A DNA stretch of 64,000 nucleotides from Cadophora sp. MPI-SDFR-AT-0126 (Eukaryota > Ascomycota > Leotiomycetes > Helotiales > Ploettnerulaceae): assembly GCA_020747065.1 (NCBI GenBank), contig JAGMVK010000013.1:434001-498000 (forward strand). Direction: 5' to 3'. A program made the translations under genes and the position numbers. Shown here in pieces: positions 45,601 through 55,898 of the stretch. The notes under the pieces are model-generated. The model was not told the origin of the DNA. It did not search any database and saw only the letters and a list, made by a program, of their open reading frames with translations. Position 1 is the stretch's first letter. Every line of letters starts with the position of its first letter.

Positions 45601-46087
45601 CATCGTCCTCTTCTGTGAGAAGATCCTTGACTCTTTCGTACCGTGTTGTCGATAATACGGCAGGGAGTTGATACAATGGCGGATCCTGTAAGATGGATCC
45701 TTCTCCATCTCTCTTTAGAAGTTCCAAGTCTTGCAGAGGGATAGAATTCTCCTCCTCTGGAACATCCGAATTGTTATTTGAAAGTATGCACAGCCTGTTC
45801 CTAGCAGTACCGGAGGTGATAGACGAATGTGCGGTAGGTAGATCATAGAAGACAGCTCGTACGGGGGTGTTCTTTCGTACACTGGTGGAGAGGTGCTCTG
45901 GGGAGGTGAAGCGCGTAGCCTCGGGGCCTGGCGCATTGTCGCCTTTGCGGAAGGGGTTTGTAGATTTTTGAGTGCCATTGCCGGCTTTTTGGTTGGGTTC
46001 ATTGTTTATAGGAGACTCGGACTGACTGTGATTCTCGGCATCTTGACAGTCGCTTTCGACGCCATGAAGTAGCAATTGAGGATCCAT
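42653..46087 (-). CDS. large Ser-rich protein with two C-terminal membrane spans
   Basis: One long exon on the minus strand, 1144 residues from the ATG at 46087. About 1050 residues are polar, rich in Ser, Pro, Asn and charged residues and probably disordered and cytosolic. They hold repeated SSPP and SPPxSP motifs that could be phosphorylated. Near the C-terminus RIRFSVVV-like WKIRFSVVVLVLCCFFPPLL begins a first span, then LGKMEGIMIWWSSGEF, then a second span IILCTEVFIIGILLIAFLAT and the tail KHHH. The same end is known to me from 'serine-rich' proteins of filamentous ascomycetes with no known function. An upstream exon may extend the N-terminus (see 46293-46474). Confidence 0.78.
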   Translation of the reverse strand: MDPQLLLHGVESDCQDAENHSQSESPINNEPNQKAGNGTQKSTNPFRKGDNAPGPEATRFTSPEHLSTSVRKNTPVRAVFYDLPTAHSSITSGTARNRLCILSNNNSDVPEEENSIPLQDLELLKRDGEGSILQDPPLYQLPAVLSTTRYERVKDLLTEEDDVLCGQSANLGAPMQLGHQESGQSAFASIKNAMNSVSSPSQTHWPRGRQKSKDYDQYDDHEVDFMDDYSNYHSSAGPVQFPPSTPGGIRNSNFRSTSNGYPMSCRHPNFPASSPPLALITNHHKFTRFVSGSTEVSLPEGSTVGNIVQHYAGSEGLDGDGSDLEQATGVGDSKARSRNLFKARTFGHDLLPGSPLYEPLQPSGLQIKKQRPGDKPEAADAQRSRLCLPRNHYGTAPVRSSERGGYSSSPPANPQSFLGIQNGPRTPQLQVTGNLDDNDFFDESASDAANSTLPSLPRISYRNPFRPNSARFLARADPDHCVYDDEPNHASIPETRVPLEREVSQALRRASGYSVYSVGSASSSVLDYGAILSYGQDTEDPSTVTKLLKGKDKNDIQEDSRKNGRHIVDEQAKRFYDKNAIPTNWINSRQSIRVPINHNGSFPDSPPESPIDEQPQKPSQRYSSPADDNNDWETVGESDFGLDYGCENDSRLIGGTVRRTGSSIANTSDEGTASIHFADLDEFGSTERIAQHPGTIQYSGDYRQRDLKKTQMPILMPVFNGHKVNGYLADSIRIRPPPVPAYFRPAPLTEPHKHPFNSTPPEVLPPTRAIKARGIFRGQLAPTDSKNASSSQSGTHGGRTSTYRKPSFTDQSSKPVSEWTDSYRQTGPSVTTQHHPFVEEKDRPSSWQHVMAFANGSNVPGYRKDGSRICDPRSLRNGLSIREVLDDKSQTNNVAPTAKRGSNSHAPVVPSSSRQPPGAFYQGLRAVSDQKRLQVPSQHDGAAKSTTRRSTVKAYGTTSLRPLSLLNDRLPSTPLRNVSNQSDMGSSDDFVYRSPLAPPLRSTWQKLYSNSRLFELQQRAKADGVYSSRSTLPSSNEGLSRRHLYEPPKLVAPRDKDNHDPETRAWKIRFSVVVLVLCCFFPPLLILFALGKMEGIMIWWSSGEFSGFGKAQKKWAGIILCTEVFIIGILLIAFLATFFSKHHH

Positions 46088-46292
46088 TTCAAGTTGTCTC
46101 GAACCTGCCAGACTGATATTAGATGACTGCTACCTGAGACCACCGAAATAGCAATCATCCAGAAAAGGTGAGTCCTGCAGGCTGGTTATCTCTGAAGAGA
46201 GATTCGTATCACTGTTGGCCGGTCAATCATGCTCTCCCACTCGCTGGAGGCTGTCAATTGTTTGTTCAGATAAATCTCGATGCGCTGCTCAC

Positions 46293-46474
46293 CGGTGACA
46301 TATAGAAGCGACACGATCCGGTCGTTCCCTCACGAGCCTACGAATAGTCGTGCTGGGTGGGGATGAGCTCGAAGAGGGTGGTGGAGTGGTAGGAGGCGGA
46401 GGCGCGAAAGCCGGCGAGGACGTGTGGGTAGAAGAAGACTGAAGGCGAAGGACTTCTGCTTGGACGGAGTTCAT
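46293..46474 (-). other. possible first exon of the Ser-rich membrane protein
   Basis: An ATG at 46474 opens MNSVQAEVLRLQ, a Pro/Ser-rich run and RRLVRERPDRVASICH, ending at a good donor (G|GTGAGC). An acceptor TATCAG at 46113 joins in phase through LAGSRQLE directly to the ATG at 46087. This would give a protein of about 1213 residues. The 180-nt intron is longer than most here, so this is an alternative model. Confidence 0.4.
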
Positions 46475-47773
46475 TGACGAGCAGAGGATGCGAAACAGAG
46501 GAAGCCGATCCCTAGGTAGTCTGCTGTTCGGGCTAAGAACGATATTGATTGAAAATTCCGTCTTCCGTGGTATGAGAAGGGCCCGATTGAATGTTGCTCC
46601 GTTTACATATCCGCGCGCACCGTAAATGCTGGCCTCGCTTGTTGACAAAATATCTGGATTTAGTGCCAAGGCTCGATCGCTTCAGTGACATCAAGATCAA
46701 CCGCCAGACAAGTTCCCATCGACGACTTTTGTGTAATTGGCGCGGCCCAGTGCTAACATCTGCAATCTCCGTTTAGATCTTCAAGAACTCGCTATCCGAC
46801 AGGTCTGTTCCCGTAGCACCACTTGATCAGTGGTAGAAGGGAAATATGACCCCTACGAAGCATCGCTAAGGGGGAGGAAAATATCGAAGTTTGGACTCGA
46901 CGCAGATTATTTTGCTCTAGATAAATCTCAAGAAGGCACCAGCAACCAAAATGACGAACACGAATGATCTTCAAAGAGGAACAAGAATGAATAACAAGAA
47001 GATGCGCAACTTTGATGACAGATCTAACGAACGCATGAGGAAGCTTCACCCCTCAAAAGAATTTGCCAAATGCAACTGGTGAGGGACAGTACCACCAGTT
47101 GAGATCGCCTGCCTTTTCCAGTACTTGTACTCCAAAGGCCGTCGTCTCTTCGTTCAGGCAAGCCCTACCGTCTCTCGTCCGCCTTATACCATTCTTATTC
47201 TCCTTAACTCACACGTTTCAGGTCTCTCCCTTGCTCACCTCCTTGCTTCTTATCTGTTAACTTCAATTGCGGACATTCCTCTGCCTGACTCCCTCATTAC
47301 CTACTTACAGATATCCTACTTACTTACCTATAGAGAAAAGTAGCAGACTTCTCTAGCAATTCCGCAGATACCCATCCGCTTGCTCTCTCCATCTCCTGAG
47401 TTTACGAACTTCCATCCTCTTGAGCCAGCTTCTTTCCATTTCCTCGGGAAAATAGCTGGGATACTGGCAAGAACCAGGACTGATGGCAGCTTGTTCATTG
47501 GCAGTAAGCCAGTGATATATCCGTCAATAACATATGGGTCCTACGGGTCTCCAGATTGTGGTTTGTTGAACATATCACTTGGCCACAACTTCGAGTTCTG
47601 GGTGATAAAGCGGTTCAAGTCCAGACTTGACGTTGAATCTCTTGGCAGGCACGGGCAACATAGCGGCCCGTTCTTCAGCCCATGTTCATGTCCCATCCCT
47701 CCCTTATCGATTAAGTCAACCTCCCATACTGAAAGTACCTAGGTACCTCACTTCAATAACAATTTAGTACACC
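46475..47773. other. upstream region of Ser-rich and F-box genes
   Basis: No gene seen in 1.3 kb between divergent starts. The palindromic GTACCTAGGTAC at about 47737-47748, a string common in fungal intergenic DNA, lies just before the F-box gene. Confidence 0.45.
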
Positions 47774-50374
47774 ATGGCGAAACTAGATACTCTGCCCTCA
47801 GAGATCATCCTCCAGATTGCGAGACGTGAGTTTAACTGCAGCCGATCTTGCATTTACTAACTCTAGGACACAGTCCTTGAAGCTCCGGATATTGTTACCT
47901 TGCAACACACTAATCGGCGATTCCTCAGCCTCGGTCGAGATGATGCTCTTTGGCGCGAAAAATGCTTCAAGAACTCTGCTTTCCTTTCGAATCTACGGCG
48001 CCGGCGAGAACTTCTGATCTCCGAAGATGAGCAAGAACCTCGATTTCGCGATCTGGCCAGGGCTTTAGCAACAGGAAACGGGCTTGGGGACTCGAGACTG
48101 GCTCAATCCCGAGAGGAGGCCCGCGATTTCAAGGAGCAATCGAATGAACGCATAAGAATACTGGCAAACTGGGATCCAAGCTACCCCCAAGAGAAAGTCT
48201 CATGGTATGACGAGTATATTGCAAGAAATGCACCAATCTCCACAAGCTGTACGTTCGACCAATGCCTATTTCTCCCAAATCGAGTGTCCCAGGAGTACTT
48301 TATTCCCCAAAGTGCTCATAAGACATAACTCAATGAATATTTACTGACTTTCTCAATCATCACAGGGTTGCAACAACCTCGAAATCGAGATAGCAACGAG
48401 CACGAGTACCTGGAAGTCCGCGGTATGGGAATATATACACCTGCAGGAGAGGATGATGCTGCTATGGTTGTGGCTCCCCTGGATGATGGCAGCGTTTGTC
48501 TATGGTCTTTGAATGGCGAACCAGGTCGGAAAGGCAGTATTATAGCCAGGAGCAAGTCAGGGTTGATATCTGTTGACCCTGTACCACATACCGATGGCAC
48601 ACGCTCGAAGATGATCAGTACCGGTGTTACTGAGTGTGTCAGTGTTGATAATGCTGGGAAACGGGCATACTTTGCTGTTCAAAGTGGTATGTCAACAAAT
48701 CTCTAGATTTTTTGTTGCACAGCAGTCCAAAGCACATGATGTGCCCTTTCTCCATCAGTGTGGCTTCAAGGTGGCTTTTTCCCGAGATCGCTACTTTCTA
48801 CTGTGGAGACTGCTGTTTTCATCTATCTTTTTTAGAGTGCTGGTCAAGGCAACACCGAGTGGTGGAACTACATTCAATGCCCTGTTTCGTTTTCAACCAC
48901 AGCGACTCGCTGGTTAATGGAAGTTTGTCCTATTCATACTATTTCCTGTCCGACTTCATCGTTCCACCAGATTCGGAACCAGTGCTTGTGGCTAATGACC
49001 AGCATCCAGGTCTGGTTGAGGTCGACTTAGAAACACTCTCTGTCATCAACCATGAGAGCTTTCCATTCTCGATCACGGCCTTGTCCGAAGCTAAGCATCC
49101 TGTGCCACTTACTGTTGGGACAAATTTATCTCTCTATCTCCACGATCCTCGTGCCAGACGGTTTTCGGGACCCACAGATGCTGGCTCCGATCGCATTGAG
49201 TCGTACGACACACAATTTGGATCTCTAGGAAGCAAGAGATCTAGAGGTCTCGACTTCAGGTCATTACTGAATCCCGAACCGAGCCCATTGTATGCCCACC
49301 TTCACCATCCGGGTCCGTTAAGCATCCTCCACTTACCTAGTTCTGGAAGTGAATGGGATGGGAACGGAGATATCTATGTCGCAGGCAGATTTCCGAGTAT
49401 CCTTAATTACGATCGCCGATATTTCCCTAAGCTTCGTGGAACAATCCATTCTGGTGCCAGGTTATGCAGCATGGCTTCACTTCCTTACCCTTTTGCTTCC
49501 ATGGAGAAAGATTTAGCGAGACGTGGTGAGCTGTCAACCGAGCAAGTTTGGGTAAGTGATCTATTCGTAATGAAATTCATAGGTCCAGCATTGTGCATCT
49601 AGGTGTTCAAGTGGCATCGGACGGGTATGATGTATTTTTGGGGTACTGGCTGGAAGCTTCTTTCTCGCCAATTTCATAGAGTAGTGCGCATGAATGATAT
49701 CGACTCGATGGATCATTCGCTGATGCTCTTGTTTGTAGGAGTTCAAAAACCGCCCCGGAAAGACCTTGATGGCTGTTGGAGAATATAACAGCAAGGGCTC
49801 CCTTGAAATGTACGGACTTTCACCATCTCCCACCCATTCAACAATATCTTCGGATAGTTCGTATATCCAGAATTCAGTCATGAAAAATCGGCAGACGTCT
49901 TCAAGCTCGAAATTGTTATCAGTATCAAATCATGGGACCAGGATTGTCGTTTCTGATGGAGGCGGCAACCTGAAATGGCTTGAGCGTGATGGCTTTACCG
50001 AGGCTCGAAGATGGAATATTGCCCATGGTTCCGTTGAGGCCCCTAGAGGTATTTTTGGCACTCTCGGTGATTCCTATATGGATAGCGGTTCCGGTGACAT
50101 TGTCATAAAGCTTGCCAACACAAAGAATGGGCCCGAGAAGAACGTTAATGAAGATGATCTCGTGCTGTGGACGGGCGAGAAGATAGGGCTACTAAGCTTC
50201 TCCAGCAAACCTGGTTTCTCAGCTGACAGCTTCGAGGATACTGGCAAAAAGACGCCGGAAGAGGTTCGCATGGAGATAGAGGAGAAAACCTATTCGGAGA
50301 CAATGGGGCGTGCCTTGGAAGCCAACGCGAACGAGGTCAGATGGATGAGAGGTCTAGGACTTGGTCCCTTCTGA
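47774..50374 (+). CDS. F-box protein with probable beta-propeller C-terminus
   Basis: Five exons: 47774-47825, 47874-48248, 48366-48686, 49010-49551, 49739-50374, about 641 residues, all phases join. F-box proteins link substrates to SCF ubiquitin ligases through Skp1. The F-box spans residues about 5-48: LPSEIILQIARLLEAPDIVT with an intron inside it, then LQHTNRRFLSLGRDDALWRE. A charged helical linker follows. The rest has repeated short strands ending in W or hydrophobic-D patterns (DDGSVCLWSLNG, GLVEVDLETLSVI, GGNLKWLERDG), as in degenerate WD-like propellers. The third intron is long (323 nt) and its sequence is largely stop-free in one frame, so this junction is the least certain. Confidence 0.77.
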
Positions 50375-52420
50375 ACCGCGGGGTTTCCATTTGACTTTAC
50401 TGGCCGTTGAGATCTGCGCCGCCTCGTGGTGGGCGAAAATATAATACGCCTTAGATTGCGTGGAAGTCTGTGGTCTTAACTCAAAGCGTAACGATAGAGA
50501 GTATCCGCGCGTGAACTGCCGACCATCGAGTCCTCGGGTGGGAGCAGGTCAAAGGGATGGTTCTTGCGAATCCTCGATCTCTAGCCTCTGTATCTTGCTT
50601 TTGGCATCGCGAGATATGCTTACCCGTAGACTGCAATGTGGTATAGATGCATAGCCCTGCTTGCTGCTCACTAATCGTGCCTTATCTGTCCTCATTGTTC
50701 TAGGGATCGAAACATTTTCATCAGGTCAGAAGATCCACTTGCAGGAAAGAAGAGAACGTGTACGACGTTCATGTAATGCCTTGTCCTGGTTCCCCTTTGA
50801 CCGAGTTCATTTGTCCAACACAGTGTGATGGTTAAGTCTCCAGAGACAATGGTTGCAGCATCCTCGCCTCGGAGACCTCCAGCGCCGATCGAAGAGCTCA
50901 GGGCTGCAGCTGTTTCACGCCTTCGACCACTGGGAAAGCTGACGACCTTTGTGCCAGGAACACCCTTTCCATAGGGCACTCGGCATTGCCTGGACGAGGT
51001 GGGGTATTTATCTGACGGAGTGACAGCTGGCACTGAGTAACGGGCTGCCAGCATAGCGAGCATAGCGAGGTAATGCAAAGCGTCAGAGCCAGCGACAGCC
51101 TTGCGGGATGCGCCTGATCCAAGGACGACGATCCTTTTTTTGCAGCATAATAAACCGGAGATCCCATGGTAAGATCTTAGGGGGGGGTCTGGGTTCTGGC
51201 TGAGCTTTAAAGCTTCCTCACGGCAGTCTGTCTTGGGTCGATATGTCTTGTCATAACAGAGGAATGTTAGAATCGGTTCACAAGGGACCCTTCCTTGTCG
51301 CGCACACGTGGTTAAGTTGAACTTCCTCGAGATCATCTCCCATGTCCCAGGCATGTCCTGGGCGCCGGTGGCGAGAGGGTTGAGGACAGGGCACGCCACT
51401 CCAATAAATGCTGAGATGCTGTCGAAAGGCATCTCCATGCATGCCGTTCGGGAAGCAGTCGTCTGAAGTTATCGAGACCAATGGAAAAGCAAGGCGGAGA
51501 CTAGCGCGGGAACCCTAATTTGCCTCGCCTCATCTTTCGCCTGCTCTTCGGCACACCGCTTCTCTGGAGAAGACAGAACACACACGAGACTACCAGACAT
51601 GTAACAGGGATGGAACCTCGATAGCCAACCTCACCGGCTGTCTCAAGCCTCCATCGTCGTCCTCGTACACTAGCAACTTGCTTCCAGCCATCCTGTCGGC
51701 GCCTCCAATTCCGGATTCGTTGTGGTAACTCGAGTACGGACCAGTGTCTGTCTGTGCCTCATTTCGAGCCTTGCAGCACAAGTTTTCAGTTTCTCAAATA
51801 TGGGAACAAACCAACAAACAAATAGAGAGGAGAGGAGAGACTGTATCCATATCTGCATCTGTATCTTGCTTTCCGATCCCAAGCATTAACTTCGGCGTAG
51901 TACCGATTCAAGGCCTGCTCGCATCCCTCCCTCGAAAGCCCCCGCCGCATGGAAACTCTATCCACGGACTATGGTGCCCACTCTTCTGCAGTCTGGCCCC
52001 CTAGCGGCAAAGGGCAATGTGTAGCTTCACTGAGGCTGATGCAGGTCGTCATTGGCCATGGGTACATAAATGTCAAAAGGAACCTACCAATCTATTAGTA
52101 GGCTTGACTTTCTCCCCAATTTTCCAGAATCCACAACCGATGCAGACTCTCGATATATCTCCTGCAGTCCCTGCAGCTGGTCAGCCTTCTCTTGAGCAAC
52201 TGGCAACGAACCATAATTCAAGGCTGCCTGCCCGTTTGTTTGAATCGTCTCTACATTTCTTTGGACGGGGAGGGCGTTTGTTAGTAGCAACACATTCCTG
52301 ACGCACAACAAAAGTCAAAAATATATCTCTTCATATCCCGTTTCGATTTACTGGGATTCTTTTATTCTCTATTTGAATCTAATATTTGTCTTTTTGTCTT
52401 ATCTTTCTCTTTACACATTC
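50375..52420. other. intergenic region, no supported gene
   Basis: Two kilobases. The longest frame (50692-51438 minus, 248 codons) has no domain, no neighbours in phase and erratic composition, so it is left uncalled. A GAGCATAGC tandem pair is at about 51052-51068. The last part is the promoter and leader of the SprT-like gene. Confidence 0.4.
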
Positions 52421-53458
52421 ATGGCTGCCCTTCTTAGAGGGAGCTCGAGCCTAGAAAGCAACAGCAAGCCCTCTTCGAGACGGCGGCACCATGTACGAAC
52501 AACTGAATCTCGTTCCTCGCGGCGGTCCCAGAATGAACAGTATCATCATTCTTTACGGACTTCACCGCCACGACAAATGCAGTGGTCTGCTCATTCGCCG
52601 ATGATGACAACGACGACAACCATGACGATGAACATGAGCAGTTCCATTCCGTTGGAGGTAGCAAACGGCATCACAATGGAGCGAACCCCATCAGGAAATT
52701 CCATAATGTCCGATACGCTATACGAGCACCAAGCTTCCTCCAACAATACGTTACCCGACCGCGACAATGATGCCGCACGCCGGGTTGAGTACAGTTTCAA
52801 GAACTTCCCTTCACACCGCAAACACGAGCGCATCCTTCGCAAGCTCATCCGGCGAGACGATCCTCTTGACGACAGTACTATCGACGACGACGCGCTCCTC
52901 AGTATTCTCAACAGCGCCAATGCCGTCTTCTTCGACGGCGTGCTCTCCGGCCGTGTACAATGGGAATGGTCTTCCCAGTCACGCTACCACACCGAGCTTA
53001 TTGGCACCACCGCGCTCCGCCCTCGTGCCAACGGTGATGGGTTCGAAACTCTCATCGTGCTCTCATCGCCCATCCTCAAAAACCCGAAATATGACCGCAG
53101 GCTCCTCCTCTCTGCGTTCCTGCATGAACTCATCCATTGCTACCTGTTTATCTTGTGTGGCTTTGAAGCGAGGAGGGAACGGGGCCATACGAAGGGCTTT
53201 CATGATATTGCTGAGATCATCGACAATTGGGTTGGGCCTGGGTATTTGAGTCTGTGTAATATGAAGGCCAACCTGAATCATTTCCAGAAAGATGTAACGG
53301 TGCTAGATCCTAGGGTCGAGATGTCTCTTCCCGTCTCTCTGCCAATCACGAGACATATGCATGCTTACGGGCATCGACATGAAGGATGTAATCAGAGTCC
53401 TAGGCCGGAGAGTGGGCTTGATATGCTCGACGTGAGGTCGGGGTCGGGGTATGTCTGA
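52421..53458 (+). CDS. SprT-like zinc metalloprotease-domain protein
   Basis: Single exon, 345 residues from the ATG at 52421. An upstream in-frame ATG at 52373 would add a hydrophobic leader lying in a T-rich stretch that looks like 5'-UTR. The N-terminal 120 residues are polar with Met/Thr runs. The SprT-like domain covers about 150-300, with the metal motif HELIH at residues 235-239 and RGHTKGFHDIAEII supplying the further ligand region. Upstream are VFFDGVLSGRVQWEW and ETLIVLSSPIL strands as in Spartan-like proteases. Spartan cleaves DNA-protein crosslinks, but this protein lacks the usual PCNA or ubiquitin-binding tail that I can see, so the substrate is unknown. Confidence 0.8.
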   Translation: MAALLRGSSSLESNSKPSSRRRHHVRTTESRSSRRSQNEQYHHSLRTSPPRQMQWSAHSPMMTTTTTMTMNMSSSIPLEVANGITMERTPSGNSIMSDTLYEHQASSNNTLPDRDNDAARRVEYSFKNFPSHRKHERILRKLIRRDDPLDDSTIDDDALLSILNSANAVFFDGVLSGRVQWEWSSQSRYHTELIGTTALRPRANGDGFETLIVLSSPILKNPKYDRRLLLSAFLHELIHCYLFILCGFEARRERGHTKGFHDIAEIIDNWVGPGYLSLCNMKANLNHFQKDVTVLDPRVEMSLPVSLPITRHMHAYGHRHEGCNQSPRPESGLDMLDVRSGSGYV

Positions 53459-54528
53459 GTGGTGGTTTTCCTTCCGTTGTTTTCTTGATTACTTATTGGA
53501 GCTTGGAATTGGAGTTTGATCCTTGTCAGTTTGGGAGATTGGTTTGCGCTTGGTGTTGGAAGATTCCTGCTTTCTAATTTTGGCGTGGAGTTAGTTGTCT
53601 GGGAGTTGGCACTCACGAGAAACACGTGTCAACGACTATTCTTTCTTTCTAGAGCGTGTGTGTTTGCATGTATGTATGTACAGGAGCGCAGTCATTTTTC
53701 ACTGGCCATTAGACGGGGGTTCAACCGGGCATAGTAGGAGCTTGGAGGGCTTGTTCTTAGAGCGTTGGCTTGATGGAAGGAGTGGTGAGATGCTCTGGTG
53801 CGTACGCCTCTGAAAATTTTGATGGAGTCGGAGTGTGGATTGATGGCGTATACTTTTGTACATATATTTGTTTGACGGGGCGATGGTCTGAGGCTGTCAC
53901 GCCTTCGCTCTGGAGTTGGTGGGCTTGTGCTTGCTGTTGAACCAGCTAGGTTCTTAAGTACTTTAGTACTGCGGCGCTAGATCTATACACATTCGTTTCT
54001 GACACACTTTGACTCCTCTCTTCTATCCGGGTATCATGCTCTCCTTGCAGTACAGCTACGCAAAACATGCCTTTTCGATCTTGCTTTGCACATACTTCCT
54101 TTCTAGCTTCGCTTGTTTCCAAAACTAACGGACCATACAATTAACAGCCCGCACCGCAGTCAACTCATAATGATATGCACCAGTTCACAGCTACTTTCGA
54201 AGTAGTGATGAGTACGGAGGAGAGACGAAGAAAGCAGCGCGTTACCATACTGTGTATGGTTTTGCCATAAGCATTATGATTTGGGAAAGCCAGATCACAT
54301 TGCACGGCTAAAGGCAGGGAAAGCATCGACTACATGCTGTCTGACGCCCAAAACAAGAAAAACAGACATGTGTCGATTGGTGACATATTGATTCAAGCAA
54401 AGAAAGCTAAAGTGGGAGCAAAGAACAGAGTGGCATACGAAGCAACCATTTTCCTCAACACCAATTCCGGCCTCACATCCCTCTGGTATAACAACAAATG
54501 TATAAAGGTCAGACCCATCCTTGCTTGC
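53459..54528. other. intergenic region between convergent genes
   Basis: No gene seen. Short frames only. Confidence 0.5.
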
Positions 54529-55148
54529 TCACATCTTGACACTCTTCATCGCACCCAAGCCAGCTTTCTTCCACGCCAGGCCAGCGAGCAAAACACTTGC
54601 GGTGGCTGCAAATGAGAAGACGCCAGCTGTATTGTTCTCAACCTAAATAGAATATCAGTATTGCTCTTATTCATTCAAACAGCTTAAGCACCAAAAGAAA
54701 ATCAATTCCGGGTTGCTCAGGGTCGTGTCTAGGAATGGACGGCTTTTGGAGAATGAGTTTGGAGGTGAAAGCGTTGAATTTGAAATGGGCAGAGAGAAAA
54801 GTTTAATGCTAACCTGTCCCATCTCCCACCCCCAAACCGTAGCAACCAAATCCAACGCATCAACAGCAGCGCTCGCCAGCACAGCAGCACGTCTCGTCTC
54901 CGGAGTCTTAGCACCTAGCAGCAGAGCACCAAAGAGAAGTTCCCGAGTACCGACCATACGGACCTGATTAAGTATCAGTTCGAATCCTTCGATAGGAGCA
55001 AAATGGTGCTTACGGCTAGGTTTGTGGATGCTGGGTCGAGGTTACGGTAGTATACCATGTTTGTTGTCCATGCTGGGGCGAGCATGAGACCCATGCCGAA
55101 GCCGGTCTTGATGCTGCCGAGGAGGGTGAGGGGGAATGTGGATGTCAT
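54529..55148 (-). CDS. DUF4267-type small membrane protein
   Basis: Three exons on the minus strand: 55148-55014, 54963-54814, 54642-54529, all in phase 0, 132 residues. The N-terminus reads LTLLGSIKTGFGMGLMLAP and is hydrophobic. The second exon has GTRELLFGALLLGAKTPETR followed by AAVLASAAVDALDLVATVWG, the Arg-Glu and Asp-Asp pattern of fungal DUF4267 proteins. The third exon encodes a last span (VFSFAATASVLLAGLAWKKA). Four short spans are likely. The family has no established function and is common in ascomycetes. Confidence 0.8.
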
Positions 55149-55898
55149 TTTGGGGAGGGATGAGATTTTATGACTGGGTTTGAATCGTTGATAGGCCTGG
55201 AGAGGTGACTTTGCTCGATATTGAGTATAGGGTGATCCGAAGTGTGAACGTTAATAGTCTCAGTGTACTTCGCTTGATGATAAACTAGATTGTGACAATT
55301 AAATTGTATTCCAGAAGAGTATGAGTTTGCATTATGCCTATTTATGTCCTTGCCAACACGTTGGTTGTTGCCCGATTGGAAGATGCGACGTGAGGGGTGA
55401 ATCCCGTTGTGTATCCAACCTTGCCGACATGCGGTCCGGATCATGATTCTAGCCGGCTTATACCTCAGCAAATATTGAGTTTCTCTTGCATTGAGAGATG
55501 TGATACCCCGATTGAGAAGTAATAATACCCCGATCAAGTCACAACAACATGCCGACTACGGCTCGTGTTGTAAGGAATCTGGCACTAGTCGGGCTTAAGC
55601 AAGTGTCGGAGTTATGGCGGGGGAAAATCAGCCCGGATACAACCAATCTAATACACAAAAGCTAATCTCAAATTGTAACGACAACCATACTCTACACAAG
55701 CAGAATGGTTTCAAGAAACTATTAGGGTATAATCTGATACCCTGGTATGCCATTCCTCAACGCCATGTCTACCACCTTGTAACTGTTACCAAATCCTATT
55801 CCAACGCCAGATCCAATCCCTTCTCGCTCACGAGTATGAAAAGAGAAAATTTGAGAAAAGCAGCAGTCTAATAACACGATTGGCTATTCTATGCAATG
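55149..55898. other. intergenic region, no gene seen
   Basis: Upstream DNA of the DUF4267 gene and downstream DNA of the Chk1 gene. Only short frames. Confidence 0.5.

Noticed and set aside
50692..51438. 248-codon minus-strand frame
   Set aside because: Long, but no recognisable motif, odd Cys/Arg-rich composition, overlapping equally open frames; left uncalled pending transcript data.
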